The notes under the pieces are model-generated. The model made no database searches and had not been told where the DNA came from. It worked only from the letters and a program-made list of their open reading frames with translations. From Streptomyces sp. WP-1 (GTDB lineage: Bacteria > Actinomycetota > Actinomycetes > Streptomycetales > Streptomycetaceae), in NCBI RefSeq assembly GCF_030450125.1, contig NZ_CP123923.1, forward strand, positions 3,534,001 through 3,598,000: a DNA stretch of 64,000 bases, written 5' to 3'. Position numbers and translations under genes: made by a program. How positions within the stretch are numbered: position 1 is the stretch's first letter; the number at the start of each line of letters is the position of its first letter. Of this stretch, positions 25,432 to 33,767 are shown piece by piece.

Positions 25432-25728
25432 GACGTGCGGCTTCTCCGGCTTCTCGGACTCCGGTTGCGGGATGACCTCCTCAGGGTAGGCCGCCCGCCC
25501 GGTGCGATGACGGCCCGCCCGCGGTTCCGCGCCGCCGCGGTCCGCCATCTGCGAGACTGAGACCTGACACACAGCTCCTGGGCACGGAAGGATCAGGGAC
25601 CGGGCGGATCCCCGTGGACTGTTGTTCCACCGCACGTTTCGGCGGGCGGCCGTGGGGGAGGTCACTGACACGATGATCGGGTTGCGCGGCGGGGGTCACG
25701 CGGCCTAGAAAAGCAGTCGGGTGGAGAT

Positions 25729-26952
25729 ATGCATCGCGGTGGCGGACCGGGCGAGGGGACCGATGACCTCGGTCCTCGACGTGCCCGGCGGGGAAGGCAC
25801 CGGCGCGAAGCGGAGGAAACGACCGAAGCACGTAGAACACAGGGTGCACCGGGTGAGCCCGAACGGTACGACCGGCAGAGCGAACGCCTGCACGACCAAC
25901 AGGCGGAGCGCACGGCCGACAGGGCGAGGGACTTCCCCCGCGAGACTCCGAGAGACCTCCGGGGCGACCGGCCGACGGACTTCCCCCGCGAGACTCCGCG
26001 TGACCTGCGGGGCGAGTGGCCGATGGACCTCCCGAGGGACGCCCGGACCGACCGGACGATGGACTTGTCGCGAGACGCCCGGGCCGAGCGGCCGGTGGAC
26101 TTTCCGCGCGAGGCTCCGAGGGACCTGCGGGGCAATCTCCGTGGGGACCGGCCGGCGGATCCGGCGCGGAACGTGGACCCGTCGTCGGACTTTCCGCGTG
26201 ACCTCCCTCGGGATCTCTCGCGTGACCTTCCCCGGGATCTCTCGCGTGACCTCCCTCGGGACCTTCCCGGGGATTTTTCGCATGACATCTCCCGGGACCT
26301 CCCTCGTGGCCTTCCCCGTGACGTCTCTCGGGATCTTCCCCGGAGCACGGGTGCGGGCGGTGCGTCGGACGCGGGTGGTCCGCCGGACTTCCCCCGCGAC
26401 CTCCCCTCGGACCCTCCGCCGGAGCGGCGGACCGGCCGCGCGGGCGGTCGTCGGCGTACCCCCCGGGCCGATCGGGTCGGGTCCCCCGGGACGGGCGGCG
26501 GGGGTGGTGGCCGGGTGGGGGTGACCTACAAGTACTTCGGCGCACCGGACGGCGCGACCGCGGCCCGCGTCCCCATCTCGATGCGCCCGGAGGAACTCGG
26601 CGGCGACGAGCTGGGCATGAACGGCATGTTCACCAAGATCAAGCCGGAGACGATGGCCGCGATGGTCCTGACCGGCATCGAGGGCATCCCCCTGCACAAG
26701 GTCCCGCCCCTCGAACTGGTCGTCCTGCACCCCGACTACGCGGTCGTCAGACTCCCGATGACCGTCGTCGACCCCCTGCGCGGCATCGGCGAGGAAGCCG
26801 TCGGCGCCGCGGCCTTCATCTGGTCGACGGTCCCGGACAGGGGCGGCCCGCGGGACGCGTTCAACGTGTACCAACTCCTGCACGAATGGCAGGACTTCTC
26901 GCACCGGCTGCACGAGGCGGGGCATCAGGCGTACTGCCTGGTGTGGCCCTGA
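25729..26952 (+). CDS. Unknown protein: repeat-rich N-terminus plus conserved-looking C-terminal domain
   Basis: The C-terminal ~143 residues (from GTG 26521, VTYKYFGAPD onward) look like a compact, conserved domain with normal Streptomyces codon use. The N-terminal ~264 residues from ATG 25729 are highly charged and contain tandem tetrapeptides such as PRDL and SRDL. Third-position GC is lower in that part and the ribosome site is only 2 nt from ATG 25729, so the short form beginning at GTG 26521 is a serious alternative. The function is not recognised. It is divergent from hemL. Part of its 3' end is duplicated at 27358-27433. Confidence 0.6.
   Translation: MHRGGGPGEGTDDLGPRRARRGRHRREAEETTEARRTQGAPGEPERYDRQSERLHDQQAERTADRARDFPRETPRDLRGDRPTDFPRETPRDLRGEWPMDLPRDARTDRTMDLSRDARAERPVDFPREAPRDLRGNLRGDRPADPARNVDPSSDFPRDLPRDLSRDLPRDLSRDLPRDLPGDFSHDISRDLPRGLPRDVSRDLPRSTGAGGASDAGGPPDFPRDLPSDPPPERRTGRAGGRRRTPRADRVGSPGTGGGGGGRVGVTYKYFGAPDGATAARVPISMRPEELGGDELGMNGMFTKIKPETMAAMVLTGIEGIPLHKVPPLELVVLHPDYAVVRLPMTVVDPLRGIGEEAVGAAAFIWSTVPDRGGPRDAFNVYQLLHEWQDFSHRLHEAGHQAYCLVWP
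25931..26345. repeat. Degenerate tandem repeats encoding RD-rich tetrapeptides
   Basis: The left half has longer units of about 60 bp that share GACTTCCCCCGCGAGACTCC. The right half (about 26189-26345) has 12-bp and 24-bp units of the type GACCTCCCTCGGGATCTCTC. All frames are therefore repetitive on both strands, which makes the reading frame here hard to judge by eye. Confidence 0.7.
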
Positions 26953-26993
26953 GTCAGGGGTTCTTGCGAACCGGGCGGGGCTTCCGGGTGACA

Positions 26994-27221
26994 ATGCCAA
27001 GTCGATCCGAAACGCCTGGGCGCACCATCCCCGAACTCAAGCGGCACGCCCTCCTGGGTACCGACCGTCGACCCGACCAAGTGATCGAGGCCGTCCAATG
27101 GCTGTGTGAGGCAGGCACCGTGTCGACGGAACCTCGTGCCATCGACGCCAAGACACGGGTGAGGCTGGTGGCGACGCCGCCCACCACCCGTCCGTCGGCC
27201 GAGCAGGGAGGTCTGTGGTGA
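26994..27221 (+). CDS. Possible small protein or gene remnant, unknown
   Basis: A 75-codon frame starting at ATG 26994 within the 503-bp gap 26953-27455. It contains DRRPDQVIEAVQWLCEAGTV, which reads like a real helical protein segment. Third-position GC is roughly three quarters, clearly below the neighbours, which suggests foreign or decaying sequence. No family recognised; it may be a remnant rather than an expressed gene. Confidence 0.3.
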   Translation: MPSRSETPGRTIPELKRHALLGTDRRPDQVIEAVQWLCEAGTVSTEPRAIDAKTRVRLVATPPTTRPSAEQGGLW

Positions 27222-27357
27222 GAGGCCGTGCGGGCACATCCAGGGCACATGAGCCTGGGAAACGGCGTTGACCAGTGAGAACTGCGGAAACAAGTTCTCC
27301 CAGCTCAACGCACATTTCCCTGCGCGATCCCAGGCCGGCGCCCTCCAGTCACCATGC

Positions 27358-27433
27358 GCTGCACGAGCGGCAGGACTTCGACCACCGGCTGCATGAGGCG
27401 GGTCATTCGGGCGTACTGCCCGGTCTGGCCCTG
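27358..27433 (+). pseudogene. Decayed duplicate of the 3' end of the 25729-26952 gene
   Basis: This segment matches 26878-26950 over about 75 nt with roughly four of five positions identical and small indels. The parent ends HEWQDFSHRLHEAGHQAYCL; the copy reads HERQDFDHRLHEAGHSG before the frame is lost. The parent and copy are direct repeats flanking about 400 bp of lower-GC sequence. It is a gene fragment with no start and no intact domain. Confidence 0.7.
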
Positions 27434-27455
27434 GGCCGGGGTCTTGGTGGGATCC

Positions 27456-29804
27456 TCAGCGGCGTGAGTCGTCGGAGTCGCGGGCGGCCCGGGGGCGGGG
27501 GCGGGGGCGGTCCGGGAGCCAGAAGGTGCGGGAGGTGACCTTCTGCTCGTGTTTGGTCTGCTCCTGCTTCAGCTGATCCTTGAACGGACGCCCGTGCGCC
27601 GACAGCGCCTCGGCGGTGAGCCAGTCGGCGATCGCGGCGAGTCCGACGGACCGCAGAGCGCCGACCAGGGCCGCCTGATCAGTGAGGGAGCGCACCCGGA
27701 CCATGTGGCTCACGACCCTCTTCAGCACCCGTTCGACTCGCAGGCCGATGCCGCCGGTCGAGTGGAGCCGCGTGGCCAGCAAGGCGACGTCCAGGACCGG
27801 GCATTCGGCGTACCTGTCGTGGATGACCGCTTGGAGATGTCCCGTGAGCGCGGCCGATTCGAGGGCCAGCAGCAGGGACGCCAGCGGCGTCACCTCCATG
27901 CCGCCGGCGTGCCGGCACAGGACGTCCTGGCTGGCGTAGCGCGATCCGGCCTTGGCCAGAACCGCCAGGAAGATGCCCGCCTGTCCGATGAGTTCGTCGT
28001 GCACCGTGCAGCGGAAGAGGGCATCGGCGGGCTCGGACAGCCCGTAATGCTCGAGCCAGGTGAGCAGTTCGGCGGCGTCCGCGGGTGTGAGGACCCTGCT
28101 CGCGGCCCGCATGACCGCCTCCGAGCCCGGGGCCATGTCGTCCAGGATCTCCAGCAGCTCCGCGATCTGGTCCGCCGCTCTCGTCCGCACGGTCAGGACC
28201 AGCAGATCCGCCGCGAGCTGATGTCGCCCTGTCAGGTAGAGCTCGCTGATCAGGACGGCGATGTCCTCGGCGGAACGGCATTCCGCGGCCCGGAACAGCA
28301 CCGCCCAGGCCCGGCCGTCCCGGAAGGCCTGGACAAGAGGGATGAGGTGCCCGACGCCACGGTTCTGCGTCTGGGTGAAGACAGCCTCGGCGTCCTGTTC
28401 CAGGCCGTGATGGGACAGTGACCGTACGAACTCGGCCACGCACGAGGCGGACCGGCCGGCCGCCACCGCCTGTTGCAGGGCATCGGCGTGCCGGATCAGC
28501 CACGCGTCGCGCAGCGTGATGCTCAGCGCCACCAGGTCGGACACGGGGCGCTGATCGGCGGCGGCGGACATGGCGGTCACCGCCGCGTCGTGGAGTTCGC
28601 CGCCCGCCAGGGCGAGGGACACGGACACCAGGTCGGGCACCGGGCGGACCACGGCTGCCGCTCCCAGGAGGCCCTCGGCGTGCTGGGGCAGTCCGGCCCG
28701 GTGCAACGCGAGGGCGAGGTCCGCGACGTCCTCCGGCTGGTGGAACTTCACCGACGCCTGCACCAGGATCAGCACATATTCTTCGAGGCCCTCCCGGAAC
28801 AGTTCGCGGGCCAGGGCGCTGGTGTCGTCGACCGATCGCACGATCACCATGGCGGGAAGGGCCGTCTGGGCGTGCGCGTCGAACCCCGCCTGCCGCAACG
28901 CGGACAGCAGAGCCGCGACCTCCTCGATGGTGCGCGACTGGCTGGCCGACCGCACCAGCTCACTCGCCATGGCCTTTCTCGTGCGCAGCTCCAGATCCCC
29001 TACGGCTCTCACCAGCTGGGGAACCGAGTACCTGCGGTCGGCTTCCTCCAGCATCACCGTGAGGGAAGGGGGCCCCTCGTCGTCCGGGCCGTCCCCGCCG
29101 AGTTCCTGGAGGGTTTCGAGCTTGGTCTCCAGCCGATGACACCGGTCCTCGGCGGCGATCAGCTCGGCGCGGGTGACGGCCAAGGCCTCCTGCAAATAGA
29201 CGACCTGCTCCTGCAAGTCGCCGCTCTCCTCCTGCAACCGCTCGTACTCGCCCTGCCACAGCTCCACTTCGCCCAGGTGGGCGAGTTGCTGTTCCTCCAG
29301 CTGGGTCTCCAGGGTCCGGCACTGGCCCCGCACCGTCGCCAGGCGGGACTCCCGGTCTTCCAGGGCCTCCTCCAGGGCCCGCTGCCGGGTCGTGATGCGC
29401 CGGGTCTCCTCGTCGGCCTCGGCCAGCTTGTCCTGGAGGGCCTGCACCTCGCTGCCGTGCGGGTTGCTCTTCAGCGCCGCCCGGTGCAGATCCTCCAGGG
29501 CCGTCCGCACCTCCGGGGTGAGCGGAGCCTTCGCCTCCTCGACATGCGCGATGAGGCCCTCGATGAAGTCCCAGGGCGGGACCCGCTCACCGTTGAGGTA
29601 GCGGGTCACCGAGCTCGCGTCGACGAACCGGCGTGCCGCGTAGCGCCGCACGCCGATCCCGAGCACGAGGAAGATCCGGCGCAGATCCTCCGCCAGCGCC
29701 CGTTTCTCGGGGGCCAGGCCGTCCTTCAGCGGAGCCAGCCTCACCTGCCGGGCCGGGGCGGACCCGGCCACCTCGTCAGAGGCGCACACCTTCCCGTCGT
29801 ACAT
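27456..29804 (-). CDS. HTH/coiled-coil protein with tandem 32-residue helical repeats
   Basis: A 782-residue protein of unknown function. Residues ~36-90 form an XRE-like helix-turn-helix (RRYAARRFVDASSVTRYLNG). Residues ~115-235 are a long heptad-rich coiled coil. From ~291 onward the chain is built of helix-pair repeats; six successive units at 291, 323, 355, 387, 419 and 451 are exactly 32 residues, several beginning R-x-x-x-D and having a central L-x-x-x-G-L. They recall pentatricopeptide-like solenoids. I chose ATG 29804. Two 31-bp operator-like repeats precede the gene. The adjacent decayed duplication suggests that the gene may have arrived by transfer. Confidence 0.8.
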   Translation of the reverse strand: MYDGKVCASDEVAGSAPARQVRLAPLKDGLAPEKRALAEDLRRIFLVLGIGVRRYAARRFVDASSVTRYLNGERVPPWDFIEGLIAHVEEAKAPLTPEVRTALEDLHRAALKSNPHGSEVQALQDKLAEADEETRRITTRQRALEEALEDRESRLATVRGQCRTLETQLEEQQLAHLGEVELWQGEYERLQEESGDLQEQVVYLQEALAVTRAELIAAEDRCHRLETKLETLQELGGDGPDDEGPPSLTVMLEEADRRYSVPQLVRAVGDLELRTRKAMASELVRSASQSRTIEEVAALLSALRQAGFDAHAQTALPAMVIVRSVDDTSALARELFREGLEEYVLILVQASVKFHQPEDVADLALALHRAGLPQHAEGLLGAAAVVRPVPDLVSVSLALAGGELHDAAVTAMSAAADQRPVSDLVALSITLRDAWLIRHADALQQAVAAGRSASCVAEFVRSLSHHGLEQDAEAVFTQTQNRGVGHLIPLVQAFRDGRAWAVLFRAAECRSAEDIAVLISELYLTGRHQLAADLLVLTVRTRAADQIAELLEILDDMAPGSEAVMRAASRVLTPADAAELLTWLEHYGLSEPADALFRCTVHDELIGQAGIFLAVLAKAGSRYASQDVLCRHAGGMEVTPLASLLLALESAALTGHLQAVIHDRYAECPVLDVALLATRLHSTGGIGLRVERVLKRVVSHMVRVRSLTDQAALVGALRSVGLAAIADWLTAEALSAHGRPFKDQLKQEQTKHEQKVTSRTFWLPDRPRPRPRAARDSDDSRR

Positions 29805-29845
29805 CACGCCAGTATCGCGGCATCCCAACTCCACTGACAGACAAG

Positions 29846-29907
29846 AGGTGTTGTCATCCAGGACGGCAACAGTCGCAGGTGCTGTCACTGCGATCGGCAA
29901 CACCCGC
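29846..29907. promoter_or_regulatory. Tandem 31-bp repeats, each a TGTTG-N13-CAACA dyad
   Basis: Two abutting 31-bp units, 29846-29876 and 29877-29907, agree at 22 positions. Each starts AGGTGYTGTCA and has CGGCAACA further on. Within each, TGTTG (or TGCTG) and CAACA are inverted and 13 nt apart. They lie 42 nt upstream of the HTH-repeat protein and 88 nt upstream of the small membrane protein gene on the other strand. Autoregulation by the HTH protein is the obvious hypothesis. Confidence 0.6.
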
Positions 29908-29994
29908 AGGGCTCTTCGGCGCCTCCTCGCCGTCCACGATGGGCCACGATCGGCCCCGGAGCACACGCGCCGATCGAGAGCGAGAGGACGCCCC

Positions 29995-30141
29995 ATGACC
30001 ATGACCGACGCCACCAAGCGGTCGCGCACCGCCCGCACCGCCTTCTGGCGCCGTCTCGCCCGCCAGACGGCCCTCGGCGCCGCCGGTGCCGTCGGATCGG
30101 GGACCGTGAGTGTCCTGGTGTGGTGGCTGCGCGGCGGCTAG
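29995..30141 (+). CDS. Small single-pass membrane protein
   Basis: A 48-residue protein: a basic N-terminus with SRTARTAFWRRLARQ, then one hydrophobic helix (LGAAGAVGSGTVSVLVWWL) and a short tail. ATG 29995 has GAGAGGA 7 nt upstream. It is divergent from the HTH-repeat gene and ends in a perfect palindrome shared with the convergent CsbD-type gene. The function is unknown. Confidence 0.6.
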   Translation: MTMTDATKRSRTARTAFWRRLARQTALGAAGAVGSGTVSVLVWWLRGG

Positions 30142-30170
30142 GCGGTGCCCCGACCGGTCGGGGCACCGCC
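30141..30170. terminator. Perfect 30-bp palindrome, bidirectional terminator
   Basis: Positions 30141-30155 are the exact reverse complement of 30156-30170, with no spacer; the left arm begins GGCGGTGCCCCGACC. It starts at the last base of the stop codon of the small membrane protein gene and ends 20 nt from the convergent CsbD-type gene. A hairpin with an 11-13 bp stem would form in RNA from either strand. Confidence 0.8.
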
Positions 30171-30190
30171 GACGTGACGGGGCGGCGCTC

Positions 30191-30364
30191 TCAGTGCTTG
30201 AACGCGTCCTTGGTCTTCTCCTTGGCCTCGCGCGCGTCGCCGGTGGCCTGGTCCGCCTTGCCCTCGGCGGCCATGCGGTCGTTGCCGGTGGCCTTCCCCA
30301 GGGTCTCCTTGGCCTTGCCCTCGGCCTGCTCGGTCTTCGCCTTGGCCTTCTCGCCAGCACTCAT
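30191..30364 (-). CDS. CsbD family stress protein
   Basis: A 57-residue, Lys/Glu/Ala-rich hydrophilic protein with the CsbD pattern: KAEQAEGKAKETLGKATGN-like spacing (here TEQAEGKAKETLGKATGND), then AEGKADQATG and a K-rich end. CsbD proteins are general-stress proteins, under SigB control in Bacillus. ATG 30364 has GGAGGGG 6 nt upstream. It lies just before a SigB-type signalling block on the other strand, consistent with a stress regulon, though no promoter was proven. Confidence 0.85.
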   Translation of the reverse strand: MSAGEKAKAKTEQAEGKAKETLGKATGNDRMAAEGKADQATGDAREAKEKTKDAFKH

Positions 30365-30509
30365 GGAACACCCCTCCTCGTGGTTCGTGAGCCGCGGTCG
30401 CGGCAACACTCCGGTGCCCCCGTATCGCGGACCCATGCGTGGGGGGGGTGGGTTGCAACGGTGGAGTCGATGGGGGACGGTTGCCCGTACTGCTCCCGAG
30501 GACAGGAAG

Positions 30510-32198
30510 GTGGTGAGGTGCGCACGGTGCGTGCCTTCACTCGTGTCTCTTTCCCGCGGCTCTCCCGCCCGCTCCTACGACGACCAGGCCGGTACGGCAT
30601 GGCCTGAGGCTCCCTACCCCGTACTGGTCGTCGACCGGCACGGCGGCCTCGTGCGCGTCAACGAGGCGGCCCGGCAGCTCCTGCCCGACGCGGCGGCGGG
30701 CGACCGGCTGCACGAGCGGGTGCCGTCCTGGCTCGCCCAGGCCCACCGGCGCATCGGCGACGGGGTGCCCGGTGCACCGGGCGGGACGACGACGGGCCGT
30801 ATCAACGACCGTTTCTTCGAGGCGCATCCGACGCCCGCCGGCGCGGGCGACATCGTGTGGTGGCTGGTCGACGACACCGACCGCCGCCTGGCCGAGACCG
30901 CGCTGAGCGACGCCCGGACGCGTACGGAGGTCCTCTCGGAGGCGTCCAGCGCGCTGCTGTCCACCCTGAACGTGCCGCGCTGCATGGAGATGGCGGCGTC
31001 CATGGCCGCGGAACACCTCGCGGAGGCCGCCGTGCTCGTCGCCCCCGCCCAGGGGAAGCGCTACCCCGTGACCTCCGCGCGCAAGGGCGGCCCGGTCACC
31101 CAGGCCGCGCAGAAGGTGAACGTCGCCGAGGTGCCGGGCCTCAGCGAGGCGTTGCAGGGCTTCCCGCCCGTACCGGCCCGCTGGATCAACCCCGCGGACA
31201 TTCCCGGCTGGGTGATCCCGGAGAACTTCGCCGGACCCGTGGGCTCCGTGATCGTTACCCCGCTGCCCGGCCACGGAGTGCCCGCCGGAGCCCTCGTCCT
31301 GCTGCGTTCCAGCACCGAGCAGGCGTTCACCGAGGGCGAGGAGGTCTTCGCCCGCCTGTTCGCCGCGCGCGCCGGTGCCGCCCTGTCCGCGGCCCGCCTG
31401 TACACCGAGCAGGCGGCGATCACGGCGACGCTGATGCACGAACTGCTGCCGCCGACGCTGCGCAGCGTGCACGGCGTCGAGTACGCCGGCGGCTACCGGG
31501 CGTCGCGGGACCACGAGCGGGTCGGCGGGGACTTCTACGACGTCCACCCGGGCACCGGCCCCGCCGAGGAGACCCTGGTGGTGCTCGGCGACGTCGCGGG
31601 CAAGGGGCTCGACGCGGCGGTGCTCACCGGCAAGATCCGCAACACCCTGCACGCCCTGCTGCCCCTCGCCGAGGACCATGAGCGCGTCCTCGAACTGCTC
31701 AACGGGGCGCTGCTCAGCTCCCACCACACCCGCTTCGCCACCCTGGTGCTCGCGTCCGTACGCCGCCGGGCCGACCAAGTGCAGCTGCGGCTGACCAGCG
31801 CCGGACACCTGCCGCCGCTGATCGTCCGCGCGGACGGCACGGTCGAGGAGGCCGCCACCCGGGGCACCCTGGTCGGCGCGCTGCCGGACGTCACGGCGCA
31901 CACGGTGCGCACGGTGCTCGGGCCGGGAGAGACCTGCCTGCTCTACACCGACGGCATCACCGAGGCCCGCGGCGGCCCGCTGGGTGACGAGCTCTTCGGA
32001 GAACGGCGTCTGCGGCGGGCCCTGGCCGAGTGCGTGGGCATGCCGGCCGAAGCGGTGGTGGAGCGGGTGCAGATGCTGGCCGCCCAGTGGATCGGCGCCG
32101 GACGGCACGACGACATGGCCCTGGTGGCCTTCAACGCCCCGAGGAACGGCGCGCCGGCGGGGCCGGACGGGCACGGGGACAGCGAGAGGGACGAGTAG
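30510..32198 (+). CDS. PAS-GAF-SpoIIE PP2C-type Ser/Thr phosphatase
   Basis: A 562-residue RsbU-type phosphatase that would dephosphorylate a STAS anti-anti-sigma factor. In order: a PAS-like domain (PYPVLVVDRHGGLVRVNEAA, near residues 32-51), a GAF-like domain (~150-310), and a SpoIIE/PP2C domain from ~330, with GGDFYDV, GDVAGKGLDAA, LYTDGITEARGG and HDDMALVAF holding the metal-binding acids. I chose GTG 30510 (GAGGA 7 nt upstream); GTG 30531 is possible. Its stop overlaps the start of the cobalamin-binding gene, and the STAS gene follows, so sensor, phosphatase and substrate are encoded together. Confidence 0.9.
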   Translation: MVRCARCVPSLVSLSRGSPARSYDDQAGTAWPEAPYPVLVVDRHGGLVRVNEAARQLLPDAAAGDRLHERVPSWLAQAHRRIGDGVPGAPGGTTTGRINDRFFEAHPTPAGAGDIVWWLVDDTDRRLAETALSDARTRTEVLSEASSALLSTLNVPRCMEMAASMAAEHLAEAAVLVAPAQGKRYPVTSARKGGPVTQAAQKVNVAEVPGLSEALQGFPPVPARWINPADIPGWVIPENFAGPVGSVIVTPLPGHGVPAGALVLLRSSTEQAFTEGEEVFARLFAARAGAALSAARLYTEQAAITATLMHELLPPTLRSVHGVEYAGGYRASRDHERVGGDFYDVHPGTGPAEETLVVLGDVAGKGLDAAVLTGKIRNTLHALLPLAEDHERVLELLNGALLSSHHTRFATLVLASVRRRADQVQLRLTSAGHLPPLIVRADGTVEEAATRGTLVGALPDVTAHTVRTVLGPGETCLLYTDGITEARGGPLGDELFGERRLRRALAECVGMPAEAVVERVQMLAAQWIGAGRHDDMALVAFNAPRNGAPAGPDGHGDSERDE

Positions 32199-33310
32199 TG
32201 GATCACTGCACCGAGCCGGCCGCTCTGGTGCGGCGGCTGTGGCGGGCGGCGATCGACGCGGACGAGTACACGGCCGCCGGGATCGTGCACACGGCACTGG
32301 CCGACGGAGTGGACGAGGAGGCGCTGCTGCTGGAGGTGATCGCACCCGTGCAGGAGATGGTCGGTGTCGAGTGGGCCGCCGACCGCATCAGCGTGGCCCA
32401 GGAGCACGCCGCCACCGCCGTCAACGAGCGGATCGTCGCCTCCCTCGCCCACCGGCGCGGCCCCCGTCCCGCGCACCGCGGCCGGGTCACGGTCTCCTGC
32501 GTGGACGGCGAATGGCACGCCTTCCCCGCCCGGCTCCTCGCGGAGGTGCTGTCCCTGCGCGGCTGGCGGGTGGACTATCTCGGCGCCCAGACCCCGACCC
32601 CGCACATGGTCGCCCATCTGCACCTCACCAACCCGGACGCCGTCCTCCTGTCGGGCTCGATCCCCACGCATCTGCCCGCCGCGCACGCCGCCATCACCGC
32701 GTGCCGGGCCATAGGGGTCCCCGTGCTGGTCGGTGGCCGCGCCTTCGGTCCCGGCGGTCGCTGGGCCCGCAGGCTCGGCGCCGACCGCTGGGCGGCCGAC
32801 GCGCGCGCCGCGGCGGCCACGCTGGCGGCGGGCGTGCCGCGGCCCGTCCCGGCGGCCCGGCAGGCGGTGGACGACCTGCCGCACCTGGCCGACCAGGAGT
32901 ACACGCTGGTCCTGCGGTCCCGTGCGCGGCTCGTGAAGCAGACCCTGATCGAGCTGGAGGACCGTTTCCCCGCCGTCCGGGGCTACGGCGACGAGCAGCG
33001 GGAGCGCACCGCGGAGGACCTCGCCCACATCGTCGGCTTCCTGGCCGCCGCCCTGTACGTCGACGATCCCGACCTCTTCACCTCGTTCCTCGTCTGGACC
33101 GCCGACATCCTGGAGGCCCGGCACGTCCCCGCGCACTCCCTGGTCGTCGCCCTGGACGTGCTGGCCGACGAGCTGCACGACTTTCCGCGCGCCCGGCGAC
33201 TGACCCGGCTCGGCACCTCCGCCCTCGGTGCGCGCCCCGCCCCTTCCGGCCCCGGCCCCGGCCCTGCTCCCGGCCCCGCTCCCATCCCCGTCCCCGGCGC
33301 CCTCTCATGA
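32198..33310 (+). CDS. Cobalamin-binding (CarH-like photosensory) regulator without DNA-binding domain
   Basis: A 370-residue protein. Trp59, then nine residues, then Glu69-His70 reproduces the W-x9-EH signature of the helical bundle of B12 photoreceptors such as CarH and LitR. GEWH at 104-107 supplies the E-x-H motif with the cobalt-ligating His, although the later Gly is Pro. LLSGS (~150-154) and VLVGG (~176-180) are the nucleotide-loop landmarks of the Rossmann-like B12 fold. There is no MerR HTH. A C-terminal helical domain (~225-345) may be a relay. Stops and starts overlap on both sides (TAGTG, ATGA), coupling it to the phosphatase and the STAS protein. Confidence 0.87.
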   Translation: MDHCTEPAALVRRLWRAAIDADEYTAAGIVHTALADGVDEEALLLEVIAPVQEMVGVEWAADRISVAQEHAATAVNERIVASLAHRRGPRPAHRGRVTVSCVDGEWHAFPARLLAEVLSLRGWRVDYLGAQTPTPHMVAHLHLTNPDAVLLSGSIPTHLPAAHAAITACRAIGVPVLVGGRAFGPGGRWARRLGADRWAADARAAAATLAAGVPRPVPAARQAVDDLPHLADQEYTLVLRSRARLVKQTLIELEDRFPAVRGYGDEQRERTAEDLAHIVGFLAAALYVDDPDLFTSFLVWTADILEARHVPAHSLVVALDVLADELHDFPRARRLTRLGTSALGARPAPSGPGPGPAPGPAPIPVPGALS

Positions 33311-33684
33311 CCCTGACCCCACCGGCCGAGTTCACCGTCGCCGCCCGGCGCGAGCACGCCACGCTCGTGGTGCGGGTGGGCGGAGAACTCGACTACGACA
33401 CCAGCGACGAGCTCGTGGCCGAGGTGGTCCGGCACCTGACGGCCGGCCTGCCCCCGCCCGCGGCGGTCCGTCTGGACTTCGGCGCGCTGACCTGGATCGA
33501 CTCCTCCGGGCTGTCCGCGCTGCTGATGATCCACCGCCGTACCAGCGCCCTCGGCGCCACCCTGCACCTGGACGACCGGCCGGAGATCCTCGAACGGCTG
33601 CTGCGCGTCACCAACGTCCTGGACCACCTCACCGCCCCGGTCACCGGCGCGGACCCGGTGGGACAGAGAACAGACCCGGTGTAG
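33307..33684 (+). CDS. STAS domain anti-anti-sigma factor
   Basis: A 125-residue SpoIIAA/RsbV-type protein. LDFGALTWIDSSGLSALLMI holds the phosphorylatable Ser within DSSGL (~residues 62-66). The unphosphorylated form would bind an RsbW-type kinase and release a sigma factor. ATG 33307 overlaps the previous stop (ATGA), so its amount is tied to the cobalamin-binding protein. The sigma factor gene begins 84 nt downstream. Confidence 0.92.
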   Translation: MTLTPPAEFTVAARREHATLVVRVGGELDYDTSDELVAEVVRHLTAGLPPPAAVRLDFGALTWIDSSGLSALLMIHRRTSALGATLHLDDRPEILERLLRVTNVLDHLTAPVTGADPVGQRTDPV

Positions 33685-33767
33685 AGGTCGGATGACGGGG
33701 TAGACGGGGGAGCGTCGTGATCCGCTCCCGAAGGCGGTCACGGGTTTCGGTCTCGGGAGGGAACACC

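Noticed and set aside
25705-27000. A long minus-strand frame with VTREIPGKVTREI-type repeats opposite the repeat-rich gene
   Set aside because: The underlying DNA is a tandem repeat, so every frame looks repetitive; the C-terminal domain on the plus strand has coding-like composition while this frame does not.
33685-33767. SigB-type autoregulatory promoter (GTTT then GGGTA) before the sigma factor gene
   Set aside because: A GGGGTAG is present but no matching -35 at correct spacing is convincing by eye.
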